Positions 43,781-51,657 of a stretch of 64,000 nt of DNA are shown piece after piece. Position 1 is the first letter of the stretch, and every line of letters begins with the position of its first letter. Below the pieces are notes generated by a model, which ran no database searches, was not told the origin of the DNA, and saw only the letters and a program-made list of their open reading frames with translations. Source of the stretch: Mycobacterium scrofulaceum (lineage in GTDB: Bacteria > Actinomycetota > Actinomycetes > Mycobacteriales > Mycobacteriaceae); contig NZ_MVIJ01000006.1 of NCBI RefSeq assembly GCF_002086735.1, forward strand, positions 1-64,000, written 5' to 3'. The position numbers were made by a program, and so were the translations under genes.

Positions 43781-44484
43781 CACTGCAGCGGGGACGGCGG
43801 TAGGGCTTGCAGGATCGAGTCCTCCCAGCCGTCGCGTAGCGCGGGCGCCACGCTCATCCAGGTGACGATCTCGGCGGGTGGGCTGTCTTTCCAGGAGGGG
43901 TAGTGGTTGGCGAAGCACTCCCAGCCGCCGTCCAGCGCCCAGTAGTGGATGACCTCGTTGTAGCGGAAGGTCGTGGTGAACGAGCCCAGCCAACGTTTGC
44001 CGGTACGTTCCGACCACGGGACGTAGAGGCGCTCCAGTTCGCGGATGTAGTCGTCCTGACGGCCCGGCTTGGTCTGCATGATCTCCTGGATCACCAGCGG
44101 CGCAGTGATATTGGCGTCGCGCAGCTGGGCGAGCGTCTTGTTGCTGGGTCCGGGGTACATGATCCGGCCCTCGCCCGCGGCGCCGACATCGGCCAGAAAG
44201 GCCGACCACTTGCCTGCCGCGGCCTCGTGGCTGCCACCCCGGGCCTGGGCTGCGCCGATCCGCGCGTAGTCGGCGAATCCGTCGATCTCCCAGATGATCG
44301 TCACCTGCGGCCAGTGACCGTTGTAGGGCGTGGTCTCCCAGATGGCGAAGAGCCGCGCGCCGAGCTCGTCCATCATCGGCCGGTAGGTGGCGGAGAACAC
44401 CTCGGTGAAGTCGTCGCTGCGCCCGGACCCCAGCGCGATGGTCTCGTGCAGGTAGAGCAGGGTGTGGCGGTAGTACTTCTTCAT
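43780..44484 (-). CDS. NIPSNAP-like ferredoxin-fold protein
   Basis: This 234-residue protein probably has two dimeric alpha-beta barrel repeats of the NIPSNAP type. The first runs from YYRHTLLYLHETIAL to QVTIIWEIDGFADYARI. The second runs from LVIQEIMQTKPGRQDDYIRE to EVIHYWALDGGWECFANH. These repeats resemble proteins found beside oxygenases, where they may bind or isomerise intermediates. It has no signal peptide. It overlaps the upstream gene by 4 bp and shares one base with the P450 start (TGATG). The function is unassigned. Confidence 0.75.
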   Translation of the reverse strand: MKKYYRHTLLYLHETIALGSGRSDDFTEVFSATYRPMMDELGARLFAIWETTPYNGHWPQVTIIWEIDGFADYARIGAAQARGGSHEAAAGKWSAFLADVGAAGEGRIMYPGPSNKTLAQLRDANITAPLVIQEIMQTKPGRQDDYIRELERLYVPWSERTGKRWLGSFTTTFRYNEVIHYWALDGGWECFANHYPSWKDSPPAEIVTWMSVAPALRDGWEDSILQALPPSPLQ

Positions 44485-45077
44485 CGGTCGAGCCGGACCA
44501 GCCCAGAGTCGCCCCGGCCGCAGGTCGCCAAATCCCACAGCAACGTCTCGGTGGAATAGACTGCGGGGCAATCGCTCCCGGCAGCAGCCAGCGCATGTCC
44601 CTTGAACCTGCGCGCGGCCGCGCTGAGCGCGTACTGCGCCAGGGCCGTCCCGCGATCCACCCGTAACGGCCAGCCGGACGGCGCCCGGCCCCACAACGCG
44701 ACTTCGGTCAGCCGGTCGTCCAGCGAAGCGAGCACCCGGTCGCGCACGCGCGCGTCCGCGGTGAACGCCTCGGCGCTGACCGCCAGGCTCTCGCACGCCG
44801 GGCCGGGGCCCGCCGCGGCGAAACGCTCCTCCAGGTCCAGCGCCTGCACCCCGAGGATCCGCAGCGGTCGGGTGTCGCCGCCGCGCGGGAGCAACACCGT
44901 CACCTGCCAGCCGGCCATCGCCCGGTCATAGAGCCACCCGCCGGCCGATTGGACGACGTCGAGGGCGCTCGCGGCGACGACGTCGAGCCGATACCGCAGG
45001 CATTCCCGGTCCGTACCGCGTGCCCGGGTGGCGTCGACCCGGCCGCCGTTCCTGATGTCGAACGTTGACGTGACCAT
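44481..45077 (-). CDS. Hypothetical protein, first gene of the P450 operon
   Basis: This 198-residue protein is not recognised. It contains an apparent alpha/beta segment (LDVVAASALDVVQSAGGWLY and WQVTVLLPRGGDTRPLRILG) and many Ala and Arg residues. It has no membrane segment, signal peptide or clear metal site. It is the first gene after the 135-bp region holding motif A (45170-45199) and overlaps the NIPSNAP-like gene by 4 bp. It probably belongs functionally with the P450 operon. Codon use looks like its neighbours. Confidence 0.7.
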   Translation of the reverse strand: MVTSTFDIRNGGRVDATRARGTDRECLRYRLDVVAASALDVVQSAGGWLYDRAMAGWQVTVLLPRGGDTRPLRILGVQALDLEERFAAAGPGPACESLAVSAEAFTADARVRDRVLASLDDRLTEVALWGRAPSGWPLRVDRGTALAQYALSAAARRFKGHALAAAGSDCPAVYSTETLLWDLATCGRGDSGLVRLDR

Positions 45078-45169
45078 TCAATCCGTTCCTCCGCCGCACC
45101 GAATTCGTGCATCGGCGTTTGCCGCAACGCTTGTCCTGGGCTGGAGCCGCCTGAGGCGACCCACCGGAC

Positions 45170-45199
45170 AGCGTGACACTTGAGAGAAAATTTGTAAAG
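45170..45199. promoter_or_regulatory. Island operator motif A
   Basis: AGCGTGACACTTGAGAGAAA continues to TTTGTAAAG at 45191-45199. It is one of three copies of an imperfect inverted repeat, TGACACTT-N8/9-TTTGTAA with an exact 18-bp offset between GTGACA and TTTGTAA. It lies about 93 bp before the 45077 gene start, so it probably controls the P450 operon. Confidence 0.65.
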
Positions 45200-45212
45200 G
45201 TCCGGCCGGTGG

Positions 45213-46382
45213 TCACGAGCCGCGGCGCGCCTTCACTTCGGCGAGGATTTCGTCGGTGTGCTGCCCGAGTTGCGGTGCCGGCGAACGCGGCGACCAGGGC
45301 GTGCCGTGGAAATCCGCCGGCGTGGCGACCATCGCGATGCCGGCCTCCCCGTCCGGCACGTCGACGATGCCGCCCGCGGCGTGGAACTGCTCATCGGCGA
45401 CGACGTCCTCGAGGCTGTTCACCGGCGACCAGAAGAAGTCCGGCTCGGTGGCGAAAATCTCGGCCCACTCGTCCAGGGTCCGGGTGGCGAAGACCGCGTC
45501 CAACTCCCGGATCAACTCCGCCGCGTTGACGAAGCGCGCGTAGGCGTCGGCGAACCGCGGGTCGTCCAGCCACTCCGGATGCCCCACGGCGCGACACAGC
45601 GGGGGCCAGTGCCGGTCGCCCTCGAGCCCGACGATCCAAAACCGCCGCCCGTCGGCGGTGGCGTAGTTGTTCATGCACGGGTTGCCCATGGATTCGCGCT
45701 GCCCGATCGCGATCGGCTGGCCGGTCAGCAGGTAGGTGTTCAGGTCGAAGCTCACGGTGTAGGCGCCCTGCCGGTACAGCGAGGTGGTGACCAGCTGGCC
45801 GGTCCCGGTGCGGTGACGGGCCACCAGCGCCGCGCAGACGGCCGCGGCCAGCGTCATGCCGGCCGAATGGTCGCCCATGCCGCCGCGCTGAAACGGCGGG
45901 GTGGCGCCGGGCCGGGTGAGCAGGTGCGCCACCCCGGCGCGCGACCAGAAGGCGGCGACGTCGTAGGCCGCCCGGTCGGCGTCGGGCCCGGTTTCGCCGT
46001 AGCCGGTGATCAGGCCGTAGACCAGCCGGGGGTTGCGCGCCGATACCGATTCGAAGTCGAACCCCAGGCGGCGCAGCGCGCCGGGCCGCACGTTGGTGAT
46101 GAAAACGTCCGCGTCGGCGAGCAATTCGAACGCGGTGTCGCGACCGGACGCGTCCGCGAGGTCCAGCACGATGCTGCGCTTGGAGCGGTTGTCCATTTCG
46201 AACGGCGGGTTGACGCCGAGGTCGCAACCCAGCATCCGGCCGAACAGGCGCCCGGGGTCACCGCCCGGCGGTTCGATCTTGACGACGTCGGCGCCCCAGT
46301 CGGCCAGGATGCCACCGGCGGCCGGTCCGGCCACCCAGACTCCGAGCTCGACGACCTTGACGCCCTCCATTGGTCCCGCCAT
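45213..46382 (-). CDS. Family III CoA-transferase (CaiB/BaiF type)
   Basis: This 389-residue enzyme moves CoA between acids through a covalent Asp anhydride. The nucleophile is Asp171 in GGMGDHSAGMT. The N-terminal VKVVELGVWVAGPAAGGILA segment and IEPPGGDPGR are typical. It would make the CoA thioester that enters beta-oxidation by the island's acyl-CoA dehydrogenase. It is divergent from the DUF427 gene, with AGCGTGAC boxes between. It ends 14 bp before motif A, upstream of the P450 operon, on the same strand. Confidence 0.9.
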   Translation of the reverse strand: MAGPMEGVKVVELGVWVAGPAAGGILADWGADVVKIEPPGGDPGRLFGRMLGCDLGVNPPFEMDNRSKRSIVLDLADASGRDTAFELLADADVFITNVRPGALRRLGFDFESVSARNPRLVYGLITGYGETGPDADRAAYDVAAFWSRAGVAHLLTRPGATPPFQRGGMGDHSAGMTLAAAVCAALVARHRTGTGQLVTTSLYRQGAYTVSFDLNTYLLTGQPIAIGQRESMGNPCMNNYATADGRRFWIVGLEGDRHWPPLCRAVGHPEWLDDPRFADAYARFVNAAELIRELDAVFATRTLDEWAEIFATEPDFFWSPVNSLEDVVADEQFHAAGGIVDVPDGEAGIAMVATPADFHGTPWSPRSPAPQLGQHTDEILAEVKARRGS

Positions 46383-46443
46383 GGCTGCGTTCCCACTCTC
46401 TGCCGTTCGAGCTGGGTCACCACCCGCTTGCGGGGGACACGCC

Positions 46444-46481
46444 AGCGTGACGTTGCACCGTGAGTGCCACGCTAGCGTGAC
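46444..46481. promoter_or_regulatory. AGCGTGAC boxes and palindrome between CoA-transferase and DUF427 gene
   Basis: AGCGTGAC occurs at 46444-46451 and again at 46474-46481, exactly 30 bp apart. The second is half of the perfect palindrome CACGCTAGCGTG at 46468-46479. The same AGCGTGAC core begins motifs A and B, so this divergent promoter may be bound by the same or a related regulator. The TTTGTAA half is missing here. Confidence 0.5.
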
Positions 46482-46515
46482 ATTCGGTGGGGTATGCGCC
46501 GAAGGAGAGGACACC

Positions 46516-47199
46516 ATGAGCCTGGTTGCCGGACGCGGTCCGCTCAGCAGTCATCCGGCCGGGCGGTTCTCGCCGGCGATCCCCGGCGACGTCGTCTTCA
46601 TCGAGCCGCACCCGCGCCGCGTGCAGGCGCTCCGGGACGGCCGCCTGGTGATCGACACCGAGCGGGCGCTGCTGGTGCACCGCCGGGGCCGCCCGCTCAG
46701 CTACGCCTTCCGCGCCGACGAGGTCGGCGACCTGCCCACCGAACCCGAGCCGGAGGCGCCGGGCTTCGTGCACGTGCCCTGGGACGCCGTGGACACGTGG
46801 CTGGAGGAGGGGCGCGAACTCGTCCACTACCCGCCCAACCCCTACCACCGCGTCGACTGCCGCCCGACGCGTCGCCGCCTGCACGCCTCCGTCGCCGGCA
46901 CCATGCTGGTGGACACCGACGACACCGTGATCCTGTTCGAAACCTCGCTCGAACCAAGACTTTACGTCGATCCCGCCCACGTGCGCACCGACCTGCTGCA
47001 CCGCTCGGACACGTTGACCTACTGCAACTACAAGGGCTTCGCCACCTACTGGTCGGCCGACGTGGGCGGCCGCGTGGTCGACGACGTCGCGTGGAGCTAT
47101 GCGGATCCCCCACCGGAAAGCCTGCCCATCAAGGGATTTCTGAGCTTCGACCTTGCCCGCGCCGACGTGGTGGCCGAACTGCCGCACACCGGCGCCTAA
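46516..47199 (+). CDS. DUF427 domain protein
   Basis: This 227-residue protein contains two DUF427-type modules. The domain is recognised by HPRRVQALRDGRLVIDTERA, then by RRLHASVAGTMLVDTDDTVI and the strongly conserved LTYCNYKGFATYWSADVGG and AWSYADPP segments. The function is not known; crystal structures of relatives show a small beta-rich fold without an established reaction. GAAGGAGAGG provides a strong ribosome-binding site. The gene is divergent from the CoA-transferase and converges with the ZIP transporter by a 4-bp overlap. Confidence 0.85.
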   Translation: MSLVAGRGPLSSHPAGRFSPAIPGDVVFIEPHPRRVQALRDGRLVIDTERALLVHRRGRPLSYAFRADEVGDLPTEPEPEAPGFVHVPWDAVDTWLEEGRELVHYPPNPYHRVDCRPTRRRLHASVAGTMLVDTDDTVILFETSLEPRLYVDPAHVRTDLLHRSDTLTYCNYKGFATYWSADVGGRVVDDVAWSYADPPPESLPIKGFLSFDLARADVVAELPHTGA

Positions 47200-47924
47200 T
47201 TCGCCAGCCCGACGATCGCCAGCATGAACAGGACCCCGCCGATGGTGCATGCCAGGGTCACCGGGGTCCGGTGGCCGGCGTGTGCCCTCGGCAGGATGTC
47301 GGCGCCCGCCAGATACATCAGAAAACCGGCGAAGAACCCCAGATACAGCTCGAGGACGCGATGGGGAATCGTCACGGCCAGCGTGAGAGCCGCACCGGCC
47401 ACGGGCGCGACGGCGTCGGCGCCCAGCAGCGTCAACGCCCTCCGCCGGTCGTTTCCGTACAGCGAGGTGATGGTGTAGGTGTTGAAGCCGTCCGCGAAGT
47501 CGTGGCCGATCACCGCGACGGCCACCACCGCACCCGCTGCGGCTCCCGCCTGGAAGGCGGCCCCGATGGCGAACCCGTCCATGACGCTGTGTCCGATCAG
47601 CCCGAATGCGGCGAGGATTCCGACGCCGGGAGCGCCGGAATCAACGGCATCGTCCGCTCCGTGGCCGCGGTGGATGCCCACGGTGTGTTCGATGACGTGC
47701 AGGACCAGAAAGCCGAGAAGGAACGCCACCAGCGGAGCCGGGACGCCGAAGATGCTCCACGGCCGCTGGCTCAGCGACTCCGGGAGGAGGTCGAAGGCCA
47801 CGGCGCCGAGCATCAGTCCGGCGGCCAACCCGAGCACCAGGTAGCGGTAAGACCCGATGCGCAGCGCCGCGTACCCGCCCAGCAGCGTGGTGACGAACGA
47901 ACCCAGGGCCACGAGAACAACCAC
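47196..47924 (-). CDS. ZIP-family metal transporter
   Basis: This 242-residue membrane protein has about seven or eight helices. The ZIP metal path is visible in GLIGHSVMDGFAIG (helix 4) and VIGHDFADGFNTYT (helix 5), both with His and Asp ligands. The His-rich loop HTVGIHRGHGADD before them is also typical. ZIP proteins bring zinc, iron or manganese into the cytoplasm. The family is widespread, so its place inside the catabolic island may be incidental; it could supply metal for the island's zinc dehydrogenase or aldolase. Confidence 0.85.
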   Translation of the reverse strand: MVVLVALGSFVTTLLGGYAALRIGSYRYLVLGLAAGLMLGAVAFDLLPESLSQRPWSIFGVPAPLVAFLLGFLVLHVIEHTVGIHRGHGADDAVDSGAPGVGILAAFGLIGHSVMDGFAIGAAFQAGAAAGAVVAVAVIGHDFADGFNTYTITSLYGNDRRRALTLLGADAVAPVAGAALTLAVTIPHRVLELYLGFFAGFLMYLAGADILPRAHAGHRTPVTLACTIGGVLFMLAIVGLAN

Positions 47925-47995
47925 GGCGGGCCCACCTCTCTGCGACCGGTAGTGAGTGAGAACCTATCGCGGAAGCCGTTGGTGTGCAGCCGGAG

Positions 47996-49171
47996 TCATC
48001 CGCCGTAACCGGGGCGGCCCAGATTGAGCTCGTGCTGGGCGATCATGTTGCGGAACACTTCCAGGGTGCCGCCGTAGATCCCCAGCGGCAGCGCCAGCCG
48101 GTAAAGGTGTTCCGCCGCACCGTCGGTGGCCGAATCCGCAGTGTCGGTGGGCAGCGCCGACGCGGCCCCCAGGATGTCCATCAGATCGGGGGTGATGTCG
48201 CGCATCGTCTGCGCGATCGCGACCCGTCCGAACATCCCGGGCGCGGACAGCGCCGCCTCCATCCGCGCGACGTCGCGCCCGAGCCGGTATTTCACCGAGT
48301 CGTCGTCCATTGGCCGCCGGCCGTCGGGGCCGGGTTGGCCGGCGGCCGCCGCGACGGTGTCGACGACCTCGGCCATCAGGTCACCGTGCGCCGACATCGC
48401 GGCAATGTATTGCAGGCCATGGTCTTCCGGGTCGACGATGCCGTGCTCGGAGTCCAGCGCCGCGCGCATCACCGTCCAGCCGCCGTTCACCTCGCCGATG
48501 CGGTAGCGGTCGTCGACGCGGACGTCGCTGTAGTAGACGATGTTGGTGCGGTCGCCGTCCACGGTGCGGATGCCCTGGATCTCGATCCCGGGTGAGTCCA
48601 GCGGCACCAAAAACATGGTCAGGTTCTTGTGTTTGCGGCCCTGCGGGTCGGTGTTGGTGAGCAGGAAGACGTACCTTGCGTTCTGCGCGTTCGACGTGAA
48701 CATCTTGGAGCCGTTGATGATCCAGCCGTCGCCGTCGCGCACCGCGCGGGTCTTGCAGGTGGCGACATCGGAGCCACCTTCGGGTTCGGTGTAGCCCAGG
48801 CACAGCCGGATCTCGCCGGACAACACGCCTGGAATGACCTCCCCGGCGAGCTCCGGCGCCCCGAATTGCCGCACCAGCCGGGCGACGACGGACGTGGTGC
48901 CCCAGTGATACCACGGTGTATGGGCCCGGGCGACCTCGAGTTGAAAGATGCGCCGGCGAACCGGGCTGAAGCCGCCCTCGGACTCCAGCTTCCAATCCGA
49001 TGCCAGGTAGCCGGTCTCCCCCAGCGCCAGATGCACTCGCTCGTCGAAGTTTTCGCCCAACTCCAACTGCCGGTGCAGCACTTCGTCGGTGACGATCTTG
49101 GCGATGAACGCCCGGATCTCGTCACGAAAGGCCCGGTCCTCGGGGGAGAGTTCGACGCGGGAGAAGTCCAT
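47996..49171 (-). CDS. Acyl-CoA dehydrogenase (FadE family)
   Basis: This 391-residue flavoprotein of the acyl-CoA dehydrogenase fold has the FAD/substrate signature LCLGYTEPEGGSDVATCKTR. It also has the mid-domain WIINGSKMFTSNAQNARYVF and the C-terminal GIYGGTLEVFRNMIAQHEL. It would introduce the alpha-beta double bond in a CoA ester. The catalytic base cannot be placed with certainty by eye. Its start is adjacent to the LLM gene stop, sharing one base at 49171. It is the last gene of the thioesterase-LLM-FadE transcript. Confidence 0.9.
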   Translation of the reverse strand: MDFSRVELSPEDRAFRDEIRAFIAKIVTDEVLHRQLELGENFDERVHLALGETGYLASDWKLESEGGFSPVRRRIFQLEVARAHTPWYHWGTTSVVARLVRQFGAPELAGEVIPGVLSGEIRLCLGYTEPEGGSDVATCKTRAVRDGDGWIINGSKMFTSNAQNARYVFLLTNTDPQGRKHKNLTMFLVPLDSPGIEIQGIRTVDGDRTNIVYYSDVRVDDRYRIGEVNGGWTVMRAALDSEHGIVDPEDHGLQYIAAMSAHGDLMAEVVDTVAAAAGQPGPDGRRPMDDDSVKYRLGRDVARMEAALSAPGMFGRVAIAQTMRDITPDLMDILGAASALPTDTADSATDGAAEHLYRLALPLGIYGGTLEVFRNMIAQHELNLGRPGYGG

Positions 49172-50091
49172 CAGGCGGCGTCGATCACGAGCGTGCGGAA
49201 ACGGTCGAGGGTCTCGAGCGCGTGCGCCATGCTGTCACCCGGGAGGTGGACGCTCACCCACGTCACGCCCAGTTTGGCCAGCCTCTCCAGGCCGTCGAGG
49301 TACGCGTCGGCGGCGAAGTCGTCGCCGGCCGGGCTGCCGCCCTCGAAGTTGGTGAAGGTGATGTCGATCGCCGACCAGTCCCGGCCGACGGCGTCGCACC
49401 GCCGCCGCAGGTCGTCGATGCCGTCGGTGAGACGCGCCACCGAGTCGATCACCGCCGTGCCCGCCGTCTGGGCCAGTTGGGGCGGCGCCGGGAAGGGGCA
49501 CCACCCGTCGCCGTACTGCGCCACCCGCTGCCGCGCCGAGGAGGTGTTGCCGCCGATCCAGATGGGCGGGTGCGGATCGCTCACCGGGCGGGGGTGCGCG
49601 GTGATCCCGCGGGCGCTGAAATGCCTTCCCTCGAAGGTGATGTCGTCGCCGGTCCAGACGGCCCGGATCACCTGCAGGGCCTCCTCGAACAGCTCGGCGC
49701 GCTCGTCGTAGTCGACCCCGAGCGCGGCGAACTCCCGCTTGAGGTAGCCGACACCCACCGCGAGCGTGAACCGGCCGCCGGAGAGCAGGTCCAGCGTGGC
49801 ACCGGACTTGGCCACCACGAACGGGTTTCGATACGGCAACACCACGATGTTGGGGATCAGCCGCAGCGCAGTCGTCGTCGCCGCCGCGAAACCCAGTGCG
49901 ACGAAGGGATCCAGCGCGTCGTGACCGCCGGCTTCCAGCCACCGCTGCGAGGGCGCCGGGTGGTCGGTGAAGCCGAACCCGTGAATGCCGGCCGCCTCGG
50001 CGGCCGCCGCCATCCTTCCGATGCCGTCCCCGCTCACCAGCTCCCGGTTGTACGGGTGGCTGTGCATCGGGTGGGTGATGGTGAAGCGCAT
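49171..50091 (-). CDS. LLM-class flavin/F420-dependent oxidoreductase
   Basis: This 306-residue luciferase-like TIM-barrel protein has the family landmarks AAAAEAAGIHGFGFTDHPAP, LDLLSGGRFTLAVGVGYLKR and HPPIWIGGNTSSARQRVAQY. In mycobacteria most such proteins use F420, though some use FMN. It could reduce or oxygenate an intermediate of the island pathway. It lies 10 bp after the thioesterase gene and abuts the acyl-CoA dehydrogenase gene, so the three form one transcript. The cofactor and substrate are unproven. Confidence 0.88.
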   Translation of the reverse strand: MRFTITHPMHSHPYNRELVSGDGIGRMAAAAEAAGIHGFGFTDHPAPSQRWLEAGGHDALDPFVALGFAAATTTALRLIPNIVVLPYRNPFVVAKSGATLDLLSGGRFTLAVGVGYLKREFAALGVDYDERAELFEEALQVIRAVWTGDDITFEGRHFSARGITAHPRPVSDPHPPIWIGGNTSSARQRVAQYGDGWCPFPAPPQLAQTAGTAVIDSVARLTDGIDDLRRRCDAVGRDWSAIDITFTNFEGGSPAGDDFAADAYLDGLERLAKLGVTWVSVHLPGDSMAHALETLDRFRTLVIDAA

Positions 50092-50101
50092 CGAACCGCC
50101 C

Positions 50102-50983
50102 TCAGAAGCGCGCGCGGGCGTCGATCGACGTGTCAGTGGTGCGCAGCGGCCGGATCAGCGCCTCCTGGGCAAACGAGCAGAGCAACTCGCCCTCCTCGGA
50201 ATGCACGGTGCCGCGCACATACGACATGCCCGCCCCGACCTGCGTGCTCTCGTGGGTGTAGAGCAGCCAGCCGTCCCAGCGCACCGGTTCGTGAAACGCC
50301 ACGGAGATGCTCATCGGTGCGGTGGACACCGTCAGGTGCGCCTGGGCGGTGCCGATGCCCGGGTGCGCCCGCATCGTGGTGGAGATGCCCAGGTGGCCGG
50401 TGAAATACGCGACGAGCGCCTTGGCCAGATCGTCCCGCTCCGGGATCGGGTCGTAGTGCAGCCACGCGTACAGCTCCGGCGGCCCCACCTCGTCGGGGCT
50501 GTTGACGTCGACGACGTCGACCAGGCGCAGTTCGCGGCCGACCATCGGCATCGGCGAGTGGTTGGCGGCGGCGGGCCCGGCCACGTCGGGACGCGGCAGG
50601 TGGTGGCGGATGACGTCGCCCGTCGGGACGTCGGCCAGCACCGTGATGCTCAGGCAGCGCCGGCCGTTCTGGTGCACGGCGACCACGGCGGTGGCGGTGG
50701 ACCGGCCCTCGGCGACGACGTCGAGCACGAGCTCGATCGGCGGGCCGACGGTCACGGCGCGGGAGAACACCGCGTGCGCCGAGCGCACCGACTTGTCCGG
50801 AAATCGCTTGGCCACCGCGACAATCGCCTGGGCAAGCACCTGCGTGCCCTCCACCACCTGCCGTTCGTCGCCGCCGGCGATACCGGTGTCACCGGTGAAC
50901 CGGTCCTGCCCGTCGCCCCGCACGTCGAACAGATCCAGCAGGCCCTGCACCGTCCACTCAGTCTGCTCAGATTCCGTGGTCAA
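50102..50983 (-). CDS. Double-hotdog acyl-CoA thioesterase (TesB-like)
   Basis: This 293-residue protein has two fused hotdog domains. The first carries RQVVEGTQVLAQAIVAVAKR and VRSAHAVFSRAVTVGPPIEL. The second carries VAFHEPVRWDGWLLYTHEST and ends with GELLCSFAQEALIRPL, the usual TesB ending. It should cleave acyl-CoA esters and may recycle CoA in the pathway. It is the first gene of the three-gene transcript that ends in the acyl-CoA dehydrogenase. Motif B (51021-51050) lies 38 bp upstream, shared with the divergent SRPBCC gene. Confidence 0.88.
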   Translation of the reverse strand: MTTESEQTEWTVQGLLDLFDVRGDGQDRFTGDTGIAGGDERQVVEGTQVLAQAIVAVAKRFPDKSVRSAHAVFSRAVTVGPPIELVLDVVAEGRSTATAVVAVHQNGRRCLSITVLADVPTGDVIRHHLPRPDVAGPAAANHSPMPMVGRELRLVDVVDVNSPDEVGPPELYAWLHYDPIPERDDLAKALVAYFTGHLGISTTMRAHPGIGTAQAHLTVSTAPMSISVAFHEPVRWDGWLLYTHESTQVGAGMSYVRGTVHSEEGELLCSFAQEALIRPLRTTDTSIDARARF

Positions 50984-51020
50984 GTCCCACTCCGCCTCTC
51001 GCGCTAGCAGCTTTCGGCTC

Positions 51021-51050
51021 AGCGTGACACTTTGAGTAGGATTTGTAAAG
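51021..51050. promoter_or_regulatory. Island operator motif B
   Basis: AGCGTGACACTTTGAGTAGG continues to TTTGTAAAG at 51042-51050. It shares GCGTGACACTT and TTTGTAAAG with motif A at the same 18-bp offset. It lies between the thioesterase gene (start 50983, minus) and the SRPBCC gene (start 51117, plus), so it may control both directions. Confidence 0.65.
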
Positions 51051-51116
51051 CTTGGCTAACAAGGCCGCGGGCCGGCACATCGGTCGAACGACGGAAAATA
51101 CATGGAGGCAACATAA

Positions 51117-51593
51117 TTGGGCATCGTGACCAGCACTTCGGAGACCGCATTCACCCAGTCCGCCGAGACCGTCTACGACTTCGTCACCAACCCGCAGAAC
51201 TGGACGAAGACCTACCCCGGCAGCGCGCACATCGGCAAGCTGCCGGAACTGCCGCTGCGGGTCGGCGACACCTGGGAGGAGGCGGGGCCCGACGGGGACC
51301 GGGTCTTCACGTGGCAATTGGCGGCCGCCGTGCGCCCGACGCTCTTCGTGTTCACCTCGATCGGGCGGCTGGGCCACGCCCGGGACGGGGAAGGTGGAAT
51401 GGCGGGCCGGATCACGGTGGCGTACCGGTTCACCAGGCCGGGACAGGACATCACGCTGTTTTCCCGGACCATGACGATCGAAGCGTTCAAGGACGCTCCG
51501 CTGCCGGATCAACTTTTTCTGCAGGTCAATCCCGCGAGAATCGATGCCTACCACGAGGCCGTCGCGCGCGAACTCGCCAAGTCGCGAGATTGA
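51117..51593 (+). CDS. SRPBCC-family protein
   Basis: This 158-residue protein has the START/polyketide-cyclase fold. It opens FTQSAETVYDFVTNPQNWTK, then PLRVGDTWEEAGPDGDRVFT, and ends in the long helix NPARIDAYHEAVARELAKSR. The fold binds hydrophobic ligands; some members are cyclases or dehydratases. The start is TTG 51117, with GGAGG eight bases upstream, which is unusual but supported. It lies first in the right-hand arm of the island, ahead of the SMP-30, thioesterase and TetR genes. The function is unassigned. Confidence 0.82.
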   Translation: MGIVTSTSETAFTQSAETVYDFVTNPQNWTKTYPGSAHIGKLPELPLRVGDTWEEAGPDGDRVFTWQLAAAVRPTLFVFTSIGRLGHARDGEGGMAGRITVAYRFTRPGQDITLFSRTMTIEAFKDAPLPDQLFLQVNPARIDAYHEAVARELAKSRD

Positions 51594-51609
51594 CACCGGC
51601 ACCCGCGGT

Positions 51610-51639
51610 GCATGACACTTTGGCCGTGTTTTGTAATGC
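51610..51639. promoter_or_regulatory. Island operator motif C
   Basis: GCATGACACTTTGGCCGTGT continues to TTTGTAATG at 51630-51638. It shares TGACACTT and TTTGTAA with motifs A and B at the same 18-bp offset. It lies 19 bp before the SMP-30 start in the 64-bp gap after the SRPBCC gene, so the SMP-30, thioesterase and TetR genes may have their own regulated promoter. Confidence 0.65.
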
Positions 51640-51657
51640 GGTACAGGGTGCGCGCGG

